From: Caprimulgus europaeus
Lineage: Eukaryota > Chordata > Aves > Caprimulgiformes > Caprimulgidae
DNA: 64,000 nucleotides
Reading direction: 5' to 3'
NCBI GenBank assembly: GCA_907165065.1
Contig: OU015524.1
Coordinates: 34,043,295-34,107,294 of the forward strand
Shown here: positions 10,111 to 23,933 of the stretch, one piece after another
Layout: every line of letters starts with the position of its first letter
How positions within the stretch are numbered: the first letter of the stretch is position 1
The notes under the pieces: model-generated
The model's database searches: none
What the model was told of the DNA's origin: nothing
What the model saw: only the letters and a program-made list of their open reading frames with translations
Program-made: the position numbers and the translations under genes

Positions 10111-13100
10111 AACGCAAATGGCCACGCTTCAGAGCACAGTAACAACCACAGAGGCTTAACTGGCCTCAGATTTGTTTTCACAATTACCTCCTATAGGTCC
10201 TGGGGCCTGGCAAGCGGAGGCTGTGACAGTGGTTACGTCAGTTTCAGATTTGGTCTTAAGATGGGATTGTACCAAAGGTAGCTGAAAAGAGGATGGCTTC
10301 TGTTTGTCTCGCACTTGTTGGCCCTACCCCCCTGGCAGCCTCATGGCACTGAAGGGCAGGTCGTCTGACAGGCTAAGGATGCTTAGCTAAAACCTTCTTT
10401 GTGACCACCTCTATGTTTGCTGAGCAAAGCCCCAGGATTCTCAGTGCTGCTTTTTTGTAGCATTTGGTGTATGCAGCTTTGGAGGAAAACGTCTTTCACA
10501 GGGTAAAGCAGTTGTATGAATTTTGGCTGGCCTGATTTTTTCCCCATAGCATGTAGCAATTAGGACTTGCTCTGCAGGACCCCGGTCTGTTGTCTGCTTG
10601 CTGCCTTGTAGGGAAGGTTCCCATGTGCTGCTACTCACCGAGATTTTCTTGGGAAGTCTCCCTTGCACTGCAAGAGCTTTTCTGATTTACCTCTTTGATT
10701 CAAATTGGTCTGACAGAGCATGTCTGCACGCTGTGGTGGCCAGCAGATAGAGGAGACTTGAGACATAAAGCAAAAGGCCCAGATGTCAGGGAGAATCCAC
10801 TGGAGCAGTGGAGGCTGGGGAGCAGATTTTGTAAAGCTGGCACATTCAGTCTGTGGCACCACACGTCAGATGCAAAGTACCCGAAGGCCTCCTCGCTGTG
10901 CACTGGGTGAATGACTGTGAAAGAAGAGAGGATGATGCCCAGGTATGAGCATCAGTAAGGTGGGAGCCCTCCTTAAAGACAGAATGAGGGTCTGCTACAT
11001 GAGACTGCAGCCTGCCTGCGCTGCCGTTCAGCCTCTGTGCAGCTCATTGCTCATCTCTGAACACCTCTGTGGTTGTAATGACAGGGTGAGTAAAAGCTTG
11101 TGTGAGAGCTCCTCGCCTAGAGAGATGAATTTGTTTGTTCAGAAGAGAACTGCTTTAAATCAGCTAATCACTTTCTTGGATATTGTTGGGAGAAACAAAT
11201 ACACTTTCCGTAAGCTGCCATTATCCTGTTTTTTGGCTAGACTCTCCAGGAGGAGCAACTTAATTTTGTCGAGAGAGAGAGAGAGATTCAAGCTATACAG
11301 TTTTGTCAGGAAAGGAGAGACAAGAGCTGCATAGCCACAATGGATGGCAGACAGTGTTGGTCACCTCTCTCTGAACAATTGCTTACCTACTGTGGTCCTC
11401 TCAGAGCTGAATACCAGATCTAGTACTGTTTTCATTCAGACACTCCTTTTAAGGTTTTCCTTCTATGGCAGCTATTTTCCCTATAGAAACTTGTTGGGAT
11501 AAAAAACAGATCCAGAATCCTCTCAAATGCTTTGTGCAAGGCATCTTGTGAGGCTGTGCATGTGCTATACGGTGAGCCACACAGTAATTCTGGCATCAGA
11601 AGACATGGGGCAAGGAAGGTGGTAGATTAAGTGAGTTAGAAAACTGCTGCCAGCTCTCATATTTTAAGGTTGGAATCACAGGACAGGAAAGGAGAGAATG
11701 CCCTGTCACTATCTAATTCTGCCTCTCGGTGACCAGAAAATAAACAAGTTGAGTGTCCAGCTATGGGGAGAGACATGCTATGGACCAGGACTCGCTGAGG
11801 GAACCAAGAAGACACCAAGCAGGCAAAAAAAAGCAATTAATTTGCTCATGGTAACTGTCAGCCTCTGCACAAGAGCCTGAGAGAGAGAAGTGAAAACAGT
11901 TGTCCACCCCTGCAGTGGAGCGTAAGGACATCAGTTCTGATGCAGGACCTGTGTCAGGGGAGCAGAGGCTCTTTTCCCACCACATTTTCCCAGAGAGATC
12001 TATGTGGAACCATGGCATTGTGCCTGTGCCTTTGTTTTTCTCTCAGGATTCTTTGGGCCAAAAACTATATGAGGCAGCACCTATGAGGGTGCAGGAGCAG
12101 TCTTACATGCTGTTCCTCACCTACTCCCTGCACCCTGGCACTAGGGCAGAGCTATTTCCTCCAGCCTAGCTGGAAGACTGTGGCAGGCACGTGAAGGCAA
12201 TGCACAGAGTAGTGATGCCACTTTTGAGAAGAGGGCTTATGAAAGGAAGACTTTAAGTCACTCCTGATATGAACATAAGTTCTAGTAGGAAACTAAGCAT
12301 CCTGAGGGGGGTGCTGAATTTCAATTAGCTGTGACCTGAGCTCTGAAACAATACCAATTATGTTCACTCCAATAGGGAAACTGAATGTGAATTAAATTTC
12401 AGAGGTGCTCCGGCTTCTCTATGTCCCAGCAGGTCTTTCTGCTGCCAGTTCTGTGCTGGGACACTGTACTGGGAGACTGAGGGTTCAGTTTTTTGGAAGG
12501 GCATAGTGGCCATTTGAAGCTTTCTGTGGGGAAACAACTGTTCAGTTACTAGTTTGTGCTTTTCCACTTGGGACAGTCTCTGAGCAAGAAACTGTCTCTT
12601 CTTTGAAGCTGGGAAACAGTGTTTTCTCGGTAAGCAGAGGTCACATTTCCAACATGCACCCCTCTCAAGCTATTTTACTTCGTATAGTTCCTGATTTCCA
12701 TTCCTCTCTGCCTCTCTGTTGCAAACACGAATAAGCTGTGTGTGCACATGCTCCTACCTTATCTCAGCTTTTGCTTCTGATTCAGATTTAATTGGCCTCC
12801 AGGACCTGAGATAAACCAGTCAGTTTTCTTTTTATGAACCCAGTGATGAACCTGCAAAACCCTCATTGGTCCCAGGAATTGACAGCCGTGCTTAAGTTTC
12901 CTATTTGCATGCAGACCTGTTGCATTTTGTATGATTTTGGTTGTATGTGATCAGAGGAAACCATGGAAATTTTTCATTACTGTTGACTGGGAGGAAGCTG
13001 ACTTCTGAGACTGTTTGCTTGTTTGCCAGGCTGCAAGGAGGGTGAATGGGATGTAGAAGAGACTGAAAATTACTCAATTTCTGTGGGGAAGAAGCGTCTG

Positions 13101-16100
13101 GGATAAATCTCTGCTCGCTAAAGAAAGAATAGCAATATTGGGAAGACCATTCCAGTTGACCCTTTGTAGGCTCTTGATCTGTTGTGACTTGCTCTCACAT
13201 CTGATAAAATGTGTGCTGTGAATCTCATTGGTCGCAAATATGCTACAACTCTGGGCCCAGCTCAGCCAAGCATTTGATGGGAGGAATCGGTTGGAGTGCC
13301 AAAACTAACAGGGGCTCCTGACAGTGACTGTGACTGAGGTCAAGAGAACAATAAATAATAGTGGTATTTGCATTGAACAGAGATTTTCCTTACCAAGTGC
13401 TGGTTGCAAAGAGGTATTTTACTGTCCTAATCATAAGCTAGAACGTAGTAGCTAATAAGAACTTAATGCAATATAGATGGGCTTAATAGTGCTAGGCCTG
13501 CTGGGATTTTCTGAGCAGTTCATAGCTTATGCATAATACAGGCCCTTTAGCCAACATCTTGCTATGCTGTGAAATGGGGAACTGGGTCTTGAGGGAAAGG
13601 GAGCAGCCCTCCATCTAAGGCACTTTGCTAGAAGGAGCATAATGAGTCTAAAGGGATGAGAAGATGGTGGCAGTTGGCTGGGTCAGAGGAAAACAGAGCA
13701 ACACTTAAAATGGGTTTTTGTGATTTGGGGATTTTTCTCTTCCCCTTGGGCTGCTTGTAATGAGGCCTTGCAAAAGTCCAAGTTTATGCATGGAAATGGG
13801 CAAGTTTTCGTTCTGATTAGCTTTCTAGGAACCAACTGACATGTATAAATTAAGAGATGCAAATGAAACTACCCACAGTTTTAAAGAGAGGAGGAAAGAC
13901 AGCTGGGTTTTGTGGTGGTTTGGTTGGGCTTTTTTTTTCATTTGGCTGGGGTTTTTTTAAACCATTTGGAGAAGCTTATGTGCTCCAGTCCACCTACCCA
14001 AAATGCCGAGACTCCAGCTTCCTGATCATTATGAGAAAGCAAAAGTTCTTTGAATCTCTTTTGAACCATTTGGTGCTGTTTGTTTAGACAAGAGAGTTAG
14101 TTACATGGTAAGCATAGTCTCTCTCACTAGTGGAGCTGAGGAGCAAGGTGAGTTTACCTTTGTGGATCTAAACTTGGATTATTTGTACATTTTCAGTGGA
14201 GCATCTCCTCACAGACTGAAGTGACAGCGAATTCAATGTGTGGCTCAGTAAGTTGTTCCAGCGTTTTTTTACTCTCATGGTTCAGTTGTCATGACTTAAT
14301 CTAAGCCTGTCTCATTTCAGTTTCCAACTACAAGCTCTATTTATGCCTTTGTCTTCTCACATAAAGAGCTATTTGTTATCAGCAGTCTCTTCATTGTGTA
14401 ATCTCAGACGCCAGAACAAGTAATCTCTCAGCCTTTTTTCAGTATGGAATCCAGAGTCTCTTTAGCCATTCACCACCAGGCAGGTTTTCCAGCCCTTGAT
14501 TCATTTTTATAGCCCTTTTCTCAGTTTTTTTTTCAACATAATTCTGGCAGCATGGTCACCTGTATTAAATAGATTTTCAAAAATGATCTCACTGGTGCAG
14601 ATGCAGAGGTGATGCCCATCTCACAATATGTTTAGTAAGCTTTGGCTTAATCATCCAAGGAATTGGACATCTTTGGACTACAGAATTAAGCTGAAAGCTG
14701 ATGTTTGCTGGGTTACATCGACTCAGGCTCCTCTTGGAGTCATTGTTTCTCTCCTAACAAAGTGACACATTCTCTCCTCAACAGTTTTCTTTCCAGACCT
14801 TTACACTATCCAAGATAAATTGAATGCAGTTACCATAAACACATTCCATCAAGCGAACCAAGTTGCTCTTTGTGAGGTATCTCTCTAGTATGTTATTTAC
14901 TGCTGCATATTTTGTGTCCTCTACAGATGTTGGTCTCTTATCCTGACATAGGCACTTAAGGATGGTGAATGTCAGTTATTGCACATTAAAGCGCTGCCTT
15001 TGTGTGGGAGGGAAGGAAGCAAAGCACAAGGCACATCCTGGAGCTGTGCCAAGGTCTGCACCCAGTCACCCCAGCTGCAAATGGATGTAAGGTCATTCAG
15101 ACACCAGAGGTGGTTGGTTATGTGTGATGTTGGCTATACAGGCTGAACAGTGGACTTTATAATTGATGTACTTTAGCAATGCCAACCTGCTGGCTGGATC
15201 TTTGACCTTCACATGAAGATGTGAAATAGCATGAGTTTAAGAGGTTTGTATGGGATCTCACTAGAGAGATATTCCTAGAGAAGGTCTTTCCTCTCACTAG
15301 AGAGATCTCAGTGGTACATGCACCCATTTAAAATTTCTTTTTGAACTCTTTCAGTTAATGTGTTTTTAATCTGCTTAATGTGGGCTGCATTTGAATAGTG
15401 CTACATCTTCAATTAGTCTGTCGTGTGGAAGCAAGCCAGGATCTTTCCAATGCCTGAGGATGTTATGACAAGTTAGTTACTTTTCTTGTTGCTTTCTCAA
15501 ACATTACCCAGTTTGTCTGACAAGGACCCATAAAACTATATTAATCATAATTCATTTTTTATCTTGTAAAGTTGCATCCCACACTCATCTTCTATGAGTT
15601 TTTTTCTGGAATCAGTGAGGAATAGAAAGGTTTATTGCTGTTTGCTCTGAGGTATCTTCTGCTTACATTGACCCAATTGGTTCATGTTTGTACTCCCATA
15701 GGCAATCCATGCATGGAGGGTACAGAATAATTTTATCTCCTCTGATGCTTGCAGGATGCTATCACAAACTTCCCCTCAAAGGCCTGGGTAGATGAAGTTT
15801 TCCCCCATCTTTCCTTACTCTCTATGGCATTTTTTAAGGTTTTTATGATCTGTTGTTAGTCTGTTATTCTACCATTTTTGCAGTGATTAATTCAGATCAG
15901 GGTACATATATCCAGCTAGAGTCTTATAAACAGGACCCAGAGAAGTCTGTCATTCCATCGTCTCTGGCTTTTATCACAGATTTAGCTATAGATATTCCCA
16001 GATTTAAGTCCATGCAGGTTCTTTCCAGATCTGTACTCAGAATTATACCCTCTCTCTGTCCTCCACAGCAGGATGGCTCAGCAAACATTGCTGAAACTCA

Positions 16101-17379
16101 TTTAAAATGCCCTTTTCACCTGGGGTAACTAATTCTGGGAGGTGTTATGATCTATTACAGTGATTCTGGAAGAAGCAGGATGCCACGTTACAGTGTGTGC
16201 TGCTGCAACCCCTTGAGTTGATAATTGTCAATGGACTGACTCAGGCCAGGATCCACTTTCAGATCTTGATGCAGTGGGTGAGAATGAGGAAGGTAATGGC
16301 CTTACTTTTTGTGTCCCAGAAGAGTCAGGAATGTGAACAAGGTAAACTTTATGGAACCAGCTTCAGGCATGTATCTGTTGAACCAAAATCCAGGCATCAG
16401 GAGAAATGGAGTGTGTACTTCCCACTTGTGCTGTATATCGCCTTTGCTGCAGCCTAAGTCCTCCTCAGTCAACATGAAAAAGTGTCTCTGTGAGAGAAGC
16501 ATGTGCCCACATTGCTCCTCCAAATGCTTCCTGTAGTGTTGTCCCAGTTTGAGGTCAGCCACAGAAGCAGCCTGGAAAATCAAAATGTCAGAGCAGATTT
16601 ATCCAGTGAGCGGGACTGTTAATAAATTTCCATCTCCTGGTCCAAGTCCAGAGGAGATGGGGCAGAGCTGATAGCCAGATGGGGAGGTTGAGGGAGCAGG
16701 CTGCTGTCCTTGAATGATTGCCAGTTCTGTCATTGGCCTCCTTTCTGTGCTCTCTGCTGCAGAGGAGACCCTGAGCCCTGGAGAATGATTTCTGGGAGCC
16801 CACAACACCTGCGGCTGTCAGAAGTGACGAGGCTCTTCCTAATGCAGGGAAAGGAGAGAGCTGCAGGGCTGTGTCTGCTTCAGTGGTGAAGCTGGTGTGC
16901 TGCTGCGTCTCTGGAAACACGGTGGCAATGTAGAGAGAAGACATGAAGTTTCCAGCAGGAAAGTGAGTCCTCCATAGCTTGAGTCCATGCCCTTCTCTGA
17001 GATGGGCAGTATCATCCTGGCCGGGGGAAATGGGACTGCCAAATCCTCTGCTGTCTCCATAGGGGAATAAGCTATAGGGAGATGATTCTCTGTAACCAGC
17101 AATCTGCTGAAGATACATTCATGAAAAGCTCTGACAGTTACTGATATGACAGATAAAGCATTTTTTTCATAATTAATTAATAGAGGAGGAGTTGGACTCA
17201 GGCACTTAAGAAATTCAAACATTTTATATGCATGCAGTAGCAGTGTGAAGGATGGAGGGGGAAGACAGGATTTTCAGATGTCAGAGATGGTGGCTGTTTG
17301 GCAGCTGGCTTTTTGGAGCCGGTCACTATGCTGAAACACCTCAGCCATTTCATCTGATGGACCACTTGAACCTATCCTA

Positions 17380-17785
17380 ATTTTTTCTATCTTCCTGTGA
17401 TTGATTTGATCTACTTTGATTCATCTGAAGATGATGATGACAATGATGAAGAGGTAACCATCCAGAGAGTGACAGCAAAAATGTTTATAGTAAAAAAATG
17501 TTCTTGCCTCTCCTTTCTCTATGCCATATATACCAATACTCTGTTTTTAAATTGCATGCATTTCTTAAGTTCCTGTATGTACCACCCTCCTTGTTACATT
17601 AATTTTTATGGGAAAAATTGCTTCAATATCTGTTGACCTCAGCTGCTTCATCTATGAGACTGAACGTTTGCCATAAATCTTACAGTTTGAGCATCCTTTC
17701 AGCCTCTTTCTGAACAGTTACATTTTCATCGTCGTCATCTTCCTGAGATGAATCAAGATCAATCAGGAGTTGAAGGATGGAAAAA
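17380..17785. repeat. Imperfect inverted repeat with acidic protein-like arms
   Basis: The left arm (about 17380-17500) and the reverse complement of the right arm (about 17660-17785) align by eye at about two thirds identity, around a 150-nt spacer. The shared order is a T-rich TCTATCTTCC / TCCATCCTTC string, GATTGAT, TTGATTCATCT, a GAAGATGA-type acidic run, then GTAAC..T.CAGA. Translated outward to inward, the arms give VIDLIYFDSSEDDDDNDEEV and IDLDSSQEDDDDENVTVQ. I do not recognise the source. It may be a transposon fossil, an inverted duplication of a coding fragment, or partly chance from GAT-rich sequence. Confidence 0.55.
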
Positions 17786-20700
17786 TGGGGCAATGATGAC
17801 AGTTAACAGAGCAGGATATTAAACAATTGGCAGCAGAACTCTGAGGCAGTGGATAGAGACGTGATGGAAAGCTGAGTGTGCTCTATGCAGAGTTCTTCCT
17901 CCTTGCTCCAAATTCCCTGCTAGGTCTGAAGGAGAGGATGAGGAAAAGCCTGGTGTGTATGGGGAAGCTGGTCCTTTTTCCACTCTGTACGTAAGTGGAG
18001 AAGCACTATATTAACTCTTCCTGGTCTAGCTTTGCTCCATGCATCCTTTTTTCTTACTAGTACAGACAAAGAATTCCAAGTAAACATATTAAGGAGTACT
18101 GGTTAATATTTGATTATCTTAATTGCCTTGGATGGCCCTCCTTCCCTTACCGGGCTCTTTCTGGCTTGGATCTCTCCCCTTTCCAGCTCTGATCTCACCA
18201 CCCCATCATTAAAGCAGGTCTGATTTTTTAATCAACATTTCTGCATTTGGCTATGCTGCCTTTTGCTTTGCCTGCCTGTTTGGAAAGCAGCTGTGAAGAG
18301 ATCATCTGGTGCTTCCAATTTAGCTTTCAAACTGAAAACAGAAGGTGAGGTAATGCTGTGGCCCAGCTGTGAGCAGAAGGCTCTGACCACCTGTGGCCCT
18401 AACAATCATTGCATTTCTAAAGCAAGGACTCTTCTCTGTTTTGACAGGATTGCTGTTCTTGGAGGCACTTTCTCCTGCAACCTCCTTGCTCTTAACTTTC
18501 AGTTCTTTTATTAAAAAGGTCTAAACATATGGAGGCAATTGAACTGCTCAGGCACCTGGTGGTGGAATAGGAGCCTATTGATATTCAGTTGCTGCTTGGA
18601 ATCAGCGGCCATCTCTGCCTGGTAGCTCCAATGGTTGTGGTTGAGATCCTCCATAGGAGACTATGGGAAGTTTAGTCAATTCCTTGTAGGTGGTAGCTGC
18701 ATACTCTGGACATGAGCCCCAGCAGTGGCACTAATTTGATGCTGTTTGGGGTCCAAAGATTTATCACCATATTTGCTATGGGGAACATGCAGGCTGTTGT
18801 CTGTTTCTGTTTCCCTTCCCAGCATAGTTCCATTGTGGCACACAGAAGCTCAAACACACAAGGTGGCTTCTGTCCAACAGCAGGACATGCTGCCCAAGTT
18901 TCAGATGCATGCTAAGACTCAGCTTACCAGTGAACTCAATAAACAAAGCACTGAGAGTTCATGGAGAGGTTCATATAGAGGGGTGGCAGTGGGCACCTCA
19001 CTGCAGGTGTCGCACAAGCATTTACTTTGGTCTGCATTCATCCCACCTCGCAGAGGTGTGAGGGCTGGATCACCTTTTGCTCCCTGTGCAGTCACAGGAT
19101 GGAGGAAGGTAATGCTACCTAGGGATTCCTACCATTCAAATTGTCTTCTGGACATGTCCCTCTCACTAGCTTTGGAGGGAGGTGGCATTTCTAACTTGGG
19201 TGCCTCAATGAGGATGGGATAAATTTGAACTTTAGAGTCTGTTCCAGCTAGCTCTAGGTTTGCTGTCAAACCTGAAGGGGTGATCAGTCCTTTCTCAGTT
19301 GTTCCATATCCTTCTCAGGAATGTGGAGGGCCTATTTTAGGACTATAAATATCACAGATTGCCTGTTTTCCCTTCTTTACACTGTGGATGGAAGCATAGG
19401 GAATGCATTCTGCTGTGATGGGCCAAGCAGCTCTGTTTCTGCTTGCAAGGTTGCAAATGGTACCTGTTGACCTCTGCCCCATTACAAGTCCCTGTGTCCT
19501 GCTTGTTTCTGACAGGTGTGTGAGGAGAGTCAGAGCTGTAGATTCAGGTTTGTCTTTTCTCCTTTCCCAAACTTTTTGAATGTGATTCCTCAGGCATTTA
19601 TAACTCTAGGGCAGTGTTTCTGCCCAGAGAAAACAAAATCTGAATAGGAAGCTGTGCTGCTGCCACCTGAAGAGCAGAGGAAGGAGAGAAAGGGAAATTG
19701 TAAAGATATATATACACATACACACATGCACATATAAAATGTCAGTGTCATCTTGTCAAGGACTTTGGGAGAGGAGAAGAGGACTAAATTATCTCCTAGT
19801 ATTTGTTGAGGTTGGGGACTACTGGGGATAAGACAGAGTTAATTACTGGGACATAAGAACACCTATGGGGGGGACTTGCAGTAGGCTTAAACTGCAGCAA
19901 GGGAATTGGGTTATTTGGTAAGAAAAAATAGTGGTAAACTCTGAAGTAAGAAGAAAGATCTGGATTCTCTGTTTTGGAAGAAGGATTTAATTTGGTTCTT
20001 TTTTGTGTGTTGATTTTTTTTCTCTTTTCCTTAGTTTGCACTGGCAATGATTCGCTTTATTCCCAGAACTACCCAGCTGAGTAGCTCACCTATGAATTAT
20101 TAAGTAGCAAGATAACTGGTTCTCTGCCAAAAGATAATGCATATGGGATGCTTTTGGGGGAAAAGTATCATTGGCTGACTGTTAGTGAATGTTTGGATCT
20201 AAACTATTTATATACTATTAGGAGCTGCATGTCACTGCCAGCCCAATTTGTTAAACAGAAGCATGTAATAACAGACGTATGGGTATGACATCTTGTTACC
20301 TTCTAGAAGACAGAGGCAGAACCTGAGCAGAGAGCTTCTGGTCTGACAATGCTACACATGGCAGAGCTCCCCTTTTGTGGGTGTGTGGGTGGGCAGGAGA
20401 ATCCGAGATCCACCCCAGCCATCATCCTGCTTCACTGTGCTGTAACAAACACAATTGGCTGTTAGAGACAATGTTTTTATGTTAGTCTGTGGGGGAAAAA
20501 AAAATAATCTGTATTTGGGTTATGCTGTTGGTCTGGCAGTAATTGAAGGTATTAGCTCTGAAATGCCCACTCTCTCACCCTCTTTATTTCTCTTGTGCAT
20601 AATTTTGCTAATTGGGTAGTATGTGGGTGAGGGAAGGATTATCAGCATGCATTTCGCATTCAGATGTGTATATGTCTTCTGTACATACACCATCTTTTCC

Positions 20701-21271
20701 CACTTATCTTTTTCAATTAGGGGAGCATGCTGTTTTGAAACGGGGCACTTGAAGGTAGGTGAGGCATGGGAATGAGGTGGCTTTGCACTGCAAGAGAATA
20801 CTTGTCTTTGTAATGTCTTGTTAGCATAAATTAATTGGGCAGTGAGTCTGAGTGGAGTTCTAGCATGTCTGGGACAGATCTTTTTTGAGGAGGCATATCT
20901 GTGAGGCAGAAGGTCTGGAAATTCCCACCCTGGATGGACTTTTCTTCAGAGTATTCTGTAAAGTGAGCTAGGGGTCTTATGTATTAATCAGCATAACTCA
21001 TCATGCAGAAGAAGAAATCCTTTAGTAAGCCCCTCTTTATTAAAACACGGTGAAGACTGGTTGAGCTAATTGGCTTGGCAAGTTCTGAGAAGAGAAAAGC
21101 AGAAAAAATGGTAGTGAATCCATTTCATTTGCTCTTCTAAAAGCAGTCAACTAGCACAGAACTAAGCCTTCTCTGCTCTGAGCTCTGCTTCTCTGGTCCC
21201 TGCACCTACTTGTCTAGCAGAAAATGTACTCAAACAAATTTGTTTTGTTTGAAAAAACAACACTTGCAACT

Positions 21272-21386
21272 TGGCTTTCAAGCGCTTTGCAAAATATACA
21301 CGTTTTATCTCTTTATACATGGGGAGACTGAATTGCAAAGGCAAAAGCACAGAAGATGAAAGAGATTCTGGCTTCTAGCTGAAATA
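21272..21386 (-). mobile_element. MIR-like SINE fragment
   Basis: On the minus strand the piece reads in MIR order: AGAAGCCAGAATCTC, then GCAATTCAGTCTCCCCATGT (from CTCAGTTTCCCCATCTGT), then GCAAAGCGCTTGAAAGCC (from GTAAAGCGCTTTGAGATCC). These are the most durable MIR segments. Divergence is high, so this is an ancient copy. Confidence 0.6.
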
Positions 21387-22727
21387 GGCTGAGCAAACCT
21401 TCCTCCATCTCCCCTCTTCTAACTACTCAATTATATCATCTCTCAGAAACAAGCATATGAGACTGGTTTTGTAAATATTAGTTGGATATTTGTCCCCATA
21501 TGGAAACCTGCTGGTGCCTAACGTGCATTCCTGGGGTGTGGGTGCTGTTACAGGGAACAGAATTGCTCAGCGGTGATTTCCCAGCCTTATGACAATAAAA
21601 GAGCTTCCCATTTGCTCAGGTAGAGAGCTCTGGTCTCTCCTGGAGCTGAAACCATTAAGTTTTCTACCAGCTGTGAAAGCAGGGGTGCATTGTCTTTGAT
21701 GCCTGTGGCATCTTTATTATCCTGGATTATGGTACCAGGGGCTGGATAAGGAAGACACCCTTTACTGGGATCACTTTAACTGTCTAGAGAAGATTAGGGA
21801 AGACTGTATCGCATATGACTGCAGAAGGTTACCTATTGGAATTGAAATGGATGCTGGATGGGGTCATATAGGTCTCATAACGCCTGGTTTGCTTTCCAGA
21901 GAGAGAAATTACTACCTAGTGTCATTCTCCACAGCTAACAATTTTAACTAACCCAAAGTGCAGTCTTTCATACCAACTTATCTGTGTGTCCTTTGCAACG
22001 TTAATCCAGCAAGTGAGTGGTCAGTTAGCTCTCACACGTGGGATAAGGTGAAGGCTACAAGCAGGAGTCCACTGGTGCTGTGATTGCGTAGTTAAGCTTG
22101 GAGGGAGTCATTCAGCAGAGTGGGATGAGAGCTGCTGGAAATAAAGCTGCTTTCTAATCTAGCAAGGCTTGCTATTTTCATCACTTGTGTTGCATGTTGT
22201 ACTTTCTAGATTTAAATAAAAATGTAAATGGTGACTGGCTCTGGAGGGTAGAAGAGAGGGTGTTTTTCACCAGGGAGGAAGCCTGGGCTAAGGACTGAAG
22301 TGTGGGTCAGAATACAAGACTGGCACTTCTGCCTGATGGTGCCAGTTCACGTGACATCAGGCAGGCCATCTTTCTGCTTCTGCCTCTCCTCTTCTGCCCA
22401 GACATTGCTGCACTGGTGCTCTCCGCAGCAGAGGAAGGGTTGCAGAAAGTAAACCCCTGTAGAAAAATGCAAGTGCAGCAGCCCATGGCAGCTGCACAGA
22501 CCAGTGCTACAAGACGGGCAGCCGAGCACCTACAGAGATGGCTGTTGCCTGCCACTGGTCACGGTGCCTGTGGGTCAGAAAACAGGTTATGAGTGAGCTC
22601 CTCAGCTCTGACAGCCCTTTCAGAAGGAGTCAGCATTTGGGAATTGACCGGGCTTTGCTATTCACAGTCTTCACGCTATGGTGGGAAAGCAGAGCTTGCG
22701 TGTGTCTTGCATAGTGCTTGCGGCTGT

Positions 22728-23100
22728 TCAAGCTGGAAAAGAGAAGGCTCCAGAGAGACCTTATAGCAGCCTTCCAGTACCTGAAGGGGCTACAAGAAAG
22801 CTGGGGAGGGACTTTTTACAAGGGTGGATAGGGATAGAACAAGGGAAATGGCTTTAAGCTGAAAGAGGGTAGGTTTAGATTAGATATTAGGAAGAAATTC
22901 TTCACTGGGAGGGTGGTGAGACAATGGAACAGGTTGCCCAGGGAAGTTGTGGATGCCCCCTCCCTGGAAGTGTTCAAGGCCAGGTTGGATGAGGCTTTGA
23001 GCAACCTGATCTAGTGGAAGGTGTCCCTGCTGATGACAGGGGGGTTGGAACTAGATGATCTTTAAGGTCCCTTCCAACCCATACCACTCTTATGATGCTA
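22728..23100 (+). mobile_element. CR1 LINE 3' fragment (best preserved in window)
   Basis: This is an almost canonical bird CR1 3' region. In order it carries GAAAAGAGAAGGCTCCAGAG, CTTCCAGTACCTGAAGGGG, GGTAGGTTTAGATTAGATAT, TTCTTCACTGGGAGGGTGG, TGGAACAGGTTGCCCAGGGA, CCCTGGAAGTGTTCAAGGCC and AAGGTCCCTTCCAACCC, then a worn ATTCTATG-type tail. It is 5'-truncated, with only untranslated and terminal sequence left. Its resemblance to the CR1 consensus suggests it is younger than the copy at 40835-41590. Confidence 0.93.
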
Positions 23101-23908
23101 TTACAGTACTGTTGTACTGTGGTGTCTAGGATTTTCAACCTACTCGATTCTTGCTTGAGCTTTAATCCGAGGTCTGTTCGCTCAGTGTTCCTCAGTTCTG
23201 CAGATGCTGGTTTGTGTAGAAGCTTGTCACTGATTTTGATGCATCAGTCTACTCAAATATGAACCTTTCTTGGCCTTTCATCCATATCAGATAGAGCAGC
23301 CTCATGACAATGCCCCCAATTAAAAAAAAATTAAAAATCATTTAAATTTTTTTTCTGTCTTTACCCCACAAGTGAAAGACTTACTATAGTGCATCACTGC
23401 CATCCTGGGATGCTCTGACTTCATTGCTGGTGAACGAAGCATCTCTGGCTTCTGGAGGCAGCTGAATTTGTTGGGAACCTACAGCAATCACACAGCATTG
23501 CAGGGATGGCCAGGTACCCCTCCTTGAGCTGTGCCCAAGCAGGACGGTACAGTAACCGTGCAAGGAAACTGTGGTCTCTCCTGCAAGCACTTTGGCTCTT
23601 GTAAGGAAGAACACTCCTCCCTGTTTGTGCTTCCTTCACTCTTGCCCTTCATCACTGTGAACACCATGCTAGCTTAGCAACCCTTCAGTGCAGAGCATCT
23701 GCTCGGGCTCACAGCAAGGGAGCTGCCTACAGCCTGGCTTTGCTTTAGGGTGCCTGGCATGCTGGAGTAGGTTGCCTGTGTTTGGCTGATTTGATTTGCT
23801 CCTAACGAGAAGGTGAGTGATTATGTTTTCTCCTGTTGCACAATAATTCTGCTGTGAAGGCAGGCTGCCCTGCCTTGTGTTTTCCAGCAACTGCATCTTA
23901 ACAAGGTT

Positions 23909-23933
23909 GCTGAAGGAGCGTTGCTCCTTCAGC
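23909..23933. repeat. Perfect 11-bp hairpin, GTT loop
   Basis: GCTGAAGGAGC (23909-23919) and its exact complement GCTCCTTCAGC (23923-23933) are separated by three bases, GTT. A T:G wobble pair could extend the stem by one. It is intronic, and no U-tract or surrounding gene suggests a known RNA class. Confidence 0.75.

Noticed and set aside
16588-17118. A 176-codon minus-strand open frame
   Set aside because: Low-information Ser/Leu/Pro-rich peptide with no start context, homology or splice support, and an overlapping frame on the same strand. Treated as chance.
17397-17636. An acidic 79-codon + strand frame considered as a separate small gene
   Set aside because: Its recognisable part is one arm of an inverted repeat and the remainder is AT-rich noise. 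No splice or promoter evidence. Reported as a repeat instead.
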